Assembly: GCA_934646005.1 (NCBI GenBank)
Contig: CAKUED010000007.1
Span: 1 to 64,000, forward strand
Length of the DNA stretch: 64,000 nt
From: an uncultured Oscillospiraceae bacterium
GTDB lineage: Bacteria > Bacillota > Clostridia > Oscillospirales > Oscillospiraceae
Direction of reading: 5' to 3'
The position numbers were made by a program, and so were the translations under genes. Numbering within the stretch: the stretch's first letter is position 1; every line of letters starts with the position of its first letter. Below are positions 59,327 to 64,000 of this stretch, in pieces. The notes under the pieces are model-generated. The model ran no database searches, was not told the origin of the DNA, and saw nothing but the letters and a program-made list of their open reading frames with translations.

Positions 59327-60944
59327 AGCAATCGGAAGTTTTCTGGTGCGAAAAAATGACCCGCCGGGGGCCTCCGAATTTCAGAAAAATTTCAAGCTCG
59401 ACACGCTCGCGTGTGCTTCCCTTTTTAACGATAATATGATCTAAGATCGTTGTGACAAGCGCTGCGTCCACGCCGTTTTCAAACGACAGCTTCTGCTCCA
59501 GCGCAGCCCGAACCGCCTGCATCTGCACTTCCGTGGCTTTGCTCTTTTCTTCTTCCTGTCGGATCCCGGCAAGCTGCATCTCCAGCCGCTGCATCTGGTC
59601 GTTGAAGCCGTCGTTTCGTTTTTTGAACTCTGCCATATTGATTGCACCGGCAATGCTCATCTCAAGCAGCCGGTCTTTTTTCTGCTCCAGCGCCTGCAAT
59701 TCTTCCTCTATGCGAGCGCTTTCCCGTCGGAAGTCGCGCTCGTTCGGTACAGCCTCGATCACCTTCATAACTGCGCTGATGACAGCCTCTTTATCCTGTA
59801 CAAGCCCCGCAAAAATCTGCGCCATGATCTGATTCAGATCTGCTGTCCAGAGCTGCGGCGAGCAGCAGCCCGCGCGGCCGCGGTCGCGGTAGACCCTGCA
59901 TTGCCAGACCTCCTGACTGCCGGCCTGCGTTTTATAGAGCTGCCGATGGTAGCTCGTGCCGTGTTCTTCACATATGATCTTGCCGCTGTATGGGTAGCGG
60001 TTGTGGAAATCCGCGCCGCTGGCGTGCTCCTGCATTTGCCTGCTTCGCGCTTTGTAGAGGGCGTTCGCCCGATCCCATAGTTCTTCTGAAACGATGGCTG
60101 GGATCGACGGGTCCGGGTACATGACCCACTCGCTCTCGTCGAGAAATACCTTTCGCTTGCTTCGATAATCAACCGTCTGGCTCTTATTGCCGCAATACCA
60201 GCCCTTGTATTTGGGATTGCAGAGAATGTGACGAATGGTCAGCACGTTAAAGGCGTTTCCCTGTCTGCTTGCAAAGCCCTCGTCAAATAAAATCTGCGAA
60301 ATGCGCCGGATGCCAAGCTGCTGGTTTGCATACAGATCAAAGATGCGCCGAACGATCTGCGCTTCCGTTTCATTGACCGTCAGTACACAGCCGCTTTTGT
60401 CATAGCCCCAGAGCAGGTCGTTTCCCAGCACATGACCGTTTTTGATCGCCTGTCGGAAGCCGAATTTCAGACGCTCTGAGAGCTTTCGCACTTCGTCCTG
60501 CGCCACGCCTGCCATGACGACCAGACGGAACTCGCTGTCCGGGTCAAGCGTGTTGATGTTATCATTCTGGAACAGAACGCCGACGTCGTGCTCCAGAAGC
60601 TCCTGCGTGTATTGGATGCTGTCCAGCGTGGAACGCGAGAAGCGGGATATTTCCTTCGTGATGATAAAATCGAAGCGCCCGTCTTTGGCGTCCCGGATCA
60701 TGCGAAGGAAGCTATCCCGCTTCTTTGTGCTGGTGCCGCTGATGCCCTCGTCAATATATCCGGGCACATAGCTCCAGCTTCGTTTGGATTGGATCAGTTC
60801 TGTGTAGTACTGTACCTGATTCTCCAAACTGTTTAACTGCTCATCTCTGTCTGTGGAAACGCGCGCGTAAAACGTCACGCGCAGCGGCAGATCAAAAATC
60901 GTCCGCCCGTTTCGCATTTCATTGCGGATCTTTACAATGTTCAT
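59310..60944 (-). CDS. Large serine recombinase (SpoIVCA-like, skin element)
   Basis: 544 residues. Resolvase catalytic domain with the nucleophile Ser about 30 in [14 protein letters not shown] and the Arg region [10 protein letters not shown], a recombinase domain (about 170-290), a zinc-ribbon region ([22 protein letters not shown]) and a C-terminal coiled coil (about 400-470). It is placed head-on to the truncated sigK, and its last codons overlap it. It should excise the element in the mother cell to restore sigK. AGGAGG lies upstream of the ATG. Confidence 0.93.
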   Translation of the reverse strand: MNIVKIRNEMRNGRTIFDLPLRVTFYARVSTDRDEQLNSLENQVQYYTELIQSKRSWSYVPGYIDEGISGTSTKKRDSFLRMIRDAKDGRFDFIITKEISRFSRSTLDSIQYTQELLEHDVGVLFQNDNINTLDPDSEFRLVVMAGVAQDEVRKLSERLKFGFRQAIKNGHVLGNDLLWGYDKSGCVLTVNETEAQIVRRIFDLYANQQLGIRRISQILFDEGFASRQGNAFNVLTIRHILCNPKYKGWYCGNKSQTVDYRSKRKVFLDESEWVMYPDPSIPAIVSEELWDRANALYKARSRQMQEHASGADFHNRYPYSGKIICEEHGTSYHRQLYKTQAGSQEVWQCRVYRDRGRAGCCSPQLWTADLNQIMAQIFAGLVQDKEAVISAVMKVIEAVPNERDFRRESARIEEELQALEQKKDRLLEMSIAGAINMAEFKKRNDGFNDQMQRLEMQLAGIRQEEEKSKATEVQMQAVRAALEQKLSFENGVDAALVTTILDHIIVKKGSTRERVELEIFLKFGGPRRVIFSHQKTSDCFSPCS

Positions 60945-61110
60945 GACCGATACCTCCTGTCAAACACACAGGATACCGAAAGAAGTTTGGAAAGTCTATC
61001 GACGAATGTACCAAATCTGCCGCGCCCAAATAGGTCGTTTTGGAGATCAGACCGAGGGTGCAGACTTCTTTTAATAAAACAGATAAAAGCTCTCGCTGTG
61101 CGCTTTCCAT
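60919..61110 (-). CDS. 63-residue protein coupled to the recombinase
   Basis: Starts MESAQRELLSVLLKEVCTLG, continues LISKTTYLGAADLVHSSIDF and ends in a Cys-containing tail. GAGGTGA lies 5 nt before ATG 61110. The 3' end overlaps the recombinase start by 26 bp and contains its ribosome-binding site, so translation is coupled. Family not recognised with certainty. A small protein in this position could steer the recombinase toward excision (inference). Confidence 0.65.
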   Translation of the reverse strand: MESAQRELLSVLLKEVCTLGLISKTTYLGAADLVHSSIDFPNFFRYPVCLTGGIGHEHCKDPQ

Positions 61111-61676
61111 TTCGATCACCTCGGTTCAGCGTATGAAGGAGTATCTTCCGTCATTCCAAATCAAAGCATCGGAAAACATGGCTGTCTGCCGTACTTTCCG
61201 ATACCTTGAGTCACGGGGCGGCTCTGCAAAACGCAGAGCCGCCCCTGCTTTTGAAATTTTGATGCTTGCTCCTGTTCGACGCTTCTTCCCGGAGCCAAGG
61301 CAGCGGCTGAACGGCAGCTGGCGCTGCTCACGAGTCTTGCACCCCTCCGAGGATCTCTCCGAGCTGCCCCCATTGCGTGAAGCTGTGGCTGGGCAGGAGT
61401 ACCATTGTCCGCGGACGAGATCACGGCAAAACAGCTTGCCAAAGCTGCTTTGGGATGGATGGTACCGCTCGTCACCTTATTGGGCCGCCTTTATGCAGGA
61501 GCATCGCTCCCGCACAGGTGGTCTTCGCGCATCCTCCGCATCGCTGTTCCATTTCTGGCTCATCCGCTTGATGTCATTCAGTCGCTGGATATGTACTTTT
61601 CAAGCTGCACGAGAGCGTTCTAAAAATACCTCTCACCCCTTATCCACATCCAGAGACCCTTTGCACCAAACTTTTT
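61111..61676. other. Gap without a supported gene inside the element
   Basis: Apart from the terminator at 61215-61252, long frames on both strands lack ribosome-binding sites and recognisable domains. Decayed coding sequence is possible on the minus strand near 61400-61620. Confidence 0.4.
61215..61252. terminator. Terminator hairpin upstream of the recombinase genes
   Basis: The 13-bp stem GGGGCGGCTCTGC/GCAGAGCCGCCCC has a 5-nt loop and is followed by TGCTTTTG. Confidence 0.7.
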
Positions 61677-62096
61677 TCACTCTCGCATCAGTTTCAGCAA
61701 TTTAGCCAAAATTCGTTCCTTTTTATTGTGCACTGTCATAGCCGACAGCCCGAGCCTCAACGCCGCTGCCCGCTCACTGGCATTCTCAAAGAAAAGCAGC
61801 TGAACAAGCCTCCGTTCCTCCTCTGAGAGCTTTGAGAGACAAGCATACAGCTTTTTCGCCATAAGCCGCGCGATCACAATGTCTTCCGGCTCATCTGACG
61901 CCGTATCTGCCAGCATTTCTGCGCCAAGCGCGCCGCTCGTATCAAGGGCATTATAGGAAAGGACGCGATGCCTGCGCTCCTTTTCGATCTGCGCCAGTTC
62001 ACGGCGTCTTGCCCTGTAGTAGGTCAGATAGACCTCTTGTGTGACCTCGACCAGTTCCTCCCGGACTTTGATATAAAATTTATTTTGAGCCGTCAT
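61677..62096 (-). CDS. Sigma-70 region 4-like regulator of mobile elements
   Basis: 139 residues. FYIKVREELVEVTQEVYLTY, then YYRARRRELAQIEKERRHRV are typical of the sigma-factor-like proteins of Clostridial conjugative and integrative elements. The C-terminal HTH (LSEEERRLVQLLFFENASER, AAALRLGLSAMTVHNKKERI) is sigma region 4. GGAGG lies 8 nt before the ATG. It probably drives transcription of element genes such as the recombinase. Confidence 0.88.
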   Translation of the reverse strand: MTAQNKFYIKVREELVEVTQEVYLTYYRARRRELAQIEKERRHRVLSYNALDTSGALGAEMLADTASDEPEDIVIARLMAKKLYACLSKLSEEERRLVQLLFFENASERAAALRLGLSAMTVHNKKERILAKLLKLMRE

Positions 62097-62495
62097 TCGG
62101 CAGACCTCCGTTCTTTTGAAATTTTGAGAAAATCAAAATTTCAAAAGCGGAGGCGCGCGAGGGTGGATACAAAAAACAGCTTGCGGCAGATATTTGCCGT
62201 TTATAACTACATGCCAGACATTATTGGCATCTGCTTTCGGACGCAGTTGTTCAGAACATATTGCCTTGTAGTTGCCGCTTCCAGCGCGTATTTTTGAAAG
62301 CGATATTGCTTCCAGCGGGTTTTCTGTTCATCAAAAGAAGCTGCATTTTCACTTCCATATCTGCGCAAAACACATAAACGCTCCATTTCCGGCAGAAATG
62401 GAGCGTTTATGTTCATACAGGCAGTCCCAAAATCCGCCGTTTTTATAGGTCGGTCAGGAGCGTCATGCTTTTCTATTCTCGCTGTATATTTGCAG
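62097..62495. other. Intergenic gap with two strong inverted repeats
   Basis: A 15-bp stem with 5-nt loop at 62113-62147 (CTTTTGAAATTTTGA and inverse), in the sigma-like gene's upstream region, could be an operator. A second, 17-bp stem lies at 62373-62411. The open frame 62207-62416 on the minus strand has no ribosome-binding site and no recognised domain. Confidence 0.5.
62373..62411 (-). terminator. Terminator of the isomerase-like gene
   Basis: The 17-bp stem CATAAACGCTCCATTTC with its inverse and a 5-nt loop. On the minus strand it is followed by TGTTTTG. Confidence 0.7.
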
Positions 62496-63974
62496 TCATC
62501 CAAACGGATTTTCCGTCGGATACAGCATTGTCTTCGGCTGATTGAACGAAATATCGCAGATTCCGAGAAGTTTAAACACCTCAAACAGCGCATTCCCAAC
62601 ATGTCCGAAACTCACAGCCGCATGGTGCGGAAAGCGCTTTTGTACCAGAACATGCCGATAGAATCGTTCCATATCCGTGACCGCGATCACACCGATGCTG
62701 CCAAAGGAATGTGTTGGCACATCCAGGACCTCACCCTGCGCAATGTATGCCTTCAGCTCACTTTCCGCTGTTCCCTGCAAGCGGAAAAGGGTAACAGGAC
62801 CGGCACGGAAATCTCCCTCGATCGTACCGCGGGTGATGTCAGCCTCTTCGCGGTCGGGCTCCAAAGAGCGTTTCAGAATTGTATGTTCCTTCAAAACAGG
62901 GGCTTTCAGCAGGCACGCCGACGCGTTTCCGCAATGGAAACCCATAAAAGTCTCACGCAGTGCATACCCCTGGATCTGCTCCTCGTACAGGTCTCTCGGG
63001 ACAGTATTGTTAATATCCAGCAATGTTACCGGTCGTTCAGACAAGCACTGACCAATGTACTCCGACAGTGCGCCGTAGACATCCACTTCACAGGAAACCG
63101 GGATACCCTTCGCTGTCAGCCTGCCGTTCACATAGCAAGGCGTAAATCCAAATGCCGGTTGAAACGCCGGCCAGCACTTATTTGCAAATGCCACATACCG
63201 CCGGCTGCCCTTATGGTCCTGCGCCCAGTCCAGCAAGGTCAGTTCATACTGCGCCAGCTTCGGCAGAATATCCTCCATTTTTTCCGGGACGTCGATCTCG
63301 GCGCGCATCTGTTCCATAACATCCTTGATTCGCTCATCGTTGTCATGGGCGCGATACGCCTGTAAAAGGTCCAATTCGGAGTTTTCTTCGATCTCCACGC
63401 CCAATTCGAAAAGCGGTTTGATCGGTGCGTTGCAGGCAAGGAAATCCTGCGGGCGAGGTCCAAAGGTAATGATCTTCAGATCAGAAATGCCAAGAACTGC
63501 GCAGGCAATCTTCTGAAACCGGGCCACTTCTTCTGCCAGCTCTTCCGCATTCCCCACGGGGTGCTCCGGGATGTATGCCTTGATCCCGCGCAGCCCCAAA
63601 TTATAAGAGCAATTCAGCAATCCGCAATAGGCATCGCCGCGCTCAAACTTTAAAACGCTTTTGCTCTCTTCCTCCGCGGCACAATACATGACCGGACCGC
63701 CGAAGCGCTGCGCCAGAATCGTTTCGGCAGACTCCGGTCCGAAGTTCCCCAAAAGGACGCATAGGGCGTTGCAGCCGGCTGCACGCACGTCCTCTGCTGC
63801 CGCTGCTGCCTCTTCTTCCGTGCGGACTATGATCGGGCAGCGATAGATCGTATCGCCCCGTTTTTCATAAGCGTCTGCCAAACGTTCCATTCTTCTCTGT
63901 GAGATCGTCAGCACAAATCCGCCGCGGGATACTGTCACGAGCCCGAGCCTCACCTGCGGGATATTCTGGATCAT
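62496..63974 (-). CDS. L-fucose/L-arabinose isomerase-family protein
   Basis: 492 residues. It follows the fold of L-fucose isomerase-like proteins: an N-terminal domain with LGLVTVSRGGF and CNALCVLLGNFGPESAE, a middle domain with KIITFGPRPQDFLACNAP, and a C-terminal part with CEVDVYGALSEYIGQCL, LLDINNTVPRD, FMGFHCGNASACLL and FPHHAAVSFGHVG. Members isomerise aldoses or related acids, or are of unknown substrate. GGGGAGG lies upstream of the ATG. It is cargo of the sigK element if that assignment is right. Confidence 0.88.
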   Translation of the reverse strand: MIQNIPQVRLGLVTVSRGGFVLTISQRRMERLADAYEKRGDTIYRCPIIVRTEEEAAAAAEDVRAAGCNALCVLLGNFGPESAETILAQRFGGPVMYCAAEEESKSVLKFERGDAYCGLLNCSYNLGLRGIKAYIPEHPVGNAEELAEEVARFQKIACAVLGISDLKIITFGPRPQDFLACNAPIKPLFELGVEIEENSELDLLQAYRAHDNDERIKDVMEQMRAEIDVPEKMEDILPKLAQYELTLLDWAQDHKGSRRYVAFANKCWPAFQPAFGFTPCYVNGRLTAKGIPVSCEVDVYGALSEYIGQCLSERPVTLLDINNTVPRDLYEEQIQGYALRETFMGFHCGNASACLLKAPVLKEHTILKRSLEPDREEADITRGTIEGDFRAGPVTLFRLQGTAESELKAYIAQGEVLDVPTHSFGSIGVIAVTDMERFYRHVLVQKRFPHHAAVSFGHVGNALFEVFKLLGICDISFNQPKTMLYPTENPFG

Positions 63975-64000
63975 TCTTTTCCTCCCCTTCCGATCGACAA

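Larger units (their letters stand above)
59327..64000. mobile_element. Skin-type sigK intervening element (left part; right end outside window)
   Basis: Starts at the break in sigK and continues to the window end. Contents seen: serine recombinase, a small coupled ORF, a sigma-70-like regulator and an L-fucose isomerase-like gene. The second half of sigK and the second attachment site would mark the other end and were not found before 64000. Confidence 0.75.

Noticed and set aside
61040..61705. A 221-codon plus-strand frame inside the sigK element
   Set aside because: Ser/Arg-rich composition, no ribosome-binding site, overlap with a real minus-strand gene, and interruption by a terminator hairpin.
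59327..64000. Second half of sigK inside the window
   Set aside because: None of the frames after the recombinase carries sigma region 2.4 to 4 of SigK. The sigma-like protein at 61677 is a different, element-encoded family.

Overview
The window is high-GC DNA from a spore-forming member of the Clostridia, most like the Oscillospiraceae (Oscillibacter / Dysosmobacter-type gut bacteria). This rests on the pro-sigma-E pair (spoIIGA-sigE), an interrupted sigK, low-GC-type Gram-positive promoters and ribosome-binding sites, and a Gram-positive type IV pilus locus. No 16S gene is present, so the genus is inference.

Layout. 1-2.1 kb: the end of tRNA-Gln, tRNA-Lys, and a small accessory patch (two XRE regulators, an excisionase-like protein, a SHOCT protein, a lipoprotein, a Cys-rich miniprotein) set among palindromes. 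2.2-10.3 kb: DUF2284 protein, membrane-anchored glycoside hydrolase-like protein, a YtrA-type GntR/ABC exporter operon, phosphohexomutase and an SDR. 10.9-17.6 kb: a purine module, with guanine deaminase divergent from a complete BMP-type nucleoside ABC transporter. 17.7-25.6 kb: a candidate type I toxin-antitoxin locus, small housekeeping genes, a sugar-ABC ATPase, glycerol kinase, a YheO-type regulator with a threonine-synthase-like enzyme, and a type II toxin-antitoxin pair. 25.6-30.3 kb: azlC with an azlD broken by one TGA, a 276-bp near-palindromic element, tRNA-Leu, sigE-spoIIGA and nth.

30.7-47.2 kb is one minus-strand type IV pilus locus: pilB, pilT, pilC, pilA, pilD, pilM, pilN, pilO, a 2283-residue giant pseudopilin with GLUG-like repeats, and three minor pilins. 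Two 151-bp multi-hairpin elements sit directly in front of ribosome-binding sites in this locus, and one fills almost the whole 5' leader. 47.3-54.4 kb holds the likely second-messenger control: an EAL protein with a degenerate GGDEF, a REC-HD-GYP-GGDEF protein, an Hpt protein and a hybrid histidine kinase.

54.8-64 kb: DUF951 and rarA, an AT-rich XamI-like restriction-modification pair, then the 5' part of sigK cut off by a large serine recombinase on the other strand. This looks like a skin-type sigK intervening element. It runs past the window end and carries a sigma-like regulator and an L-fucose isomerase-like enzyme.

The most unusual items are: (1) the 151-bp element, with differences that keep its stems paired; (2) the convergent two-promoter 27-residue peptide locus at 17.7-18.0 kb; (3) the sigK interruption; (4) the giant pseudopilin.
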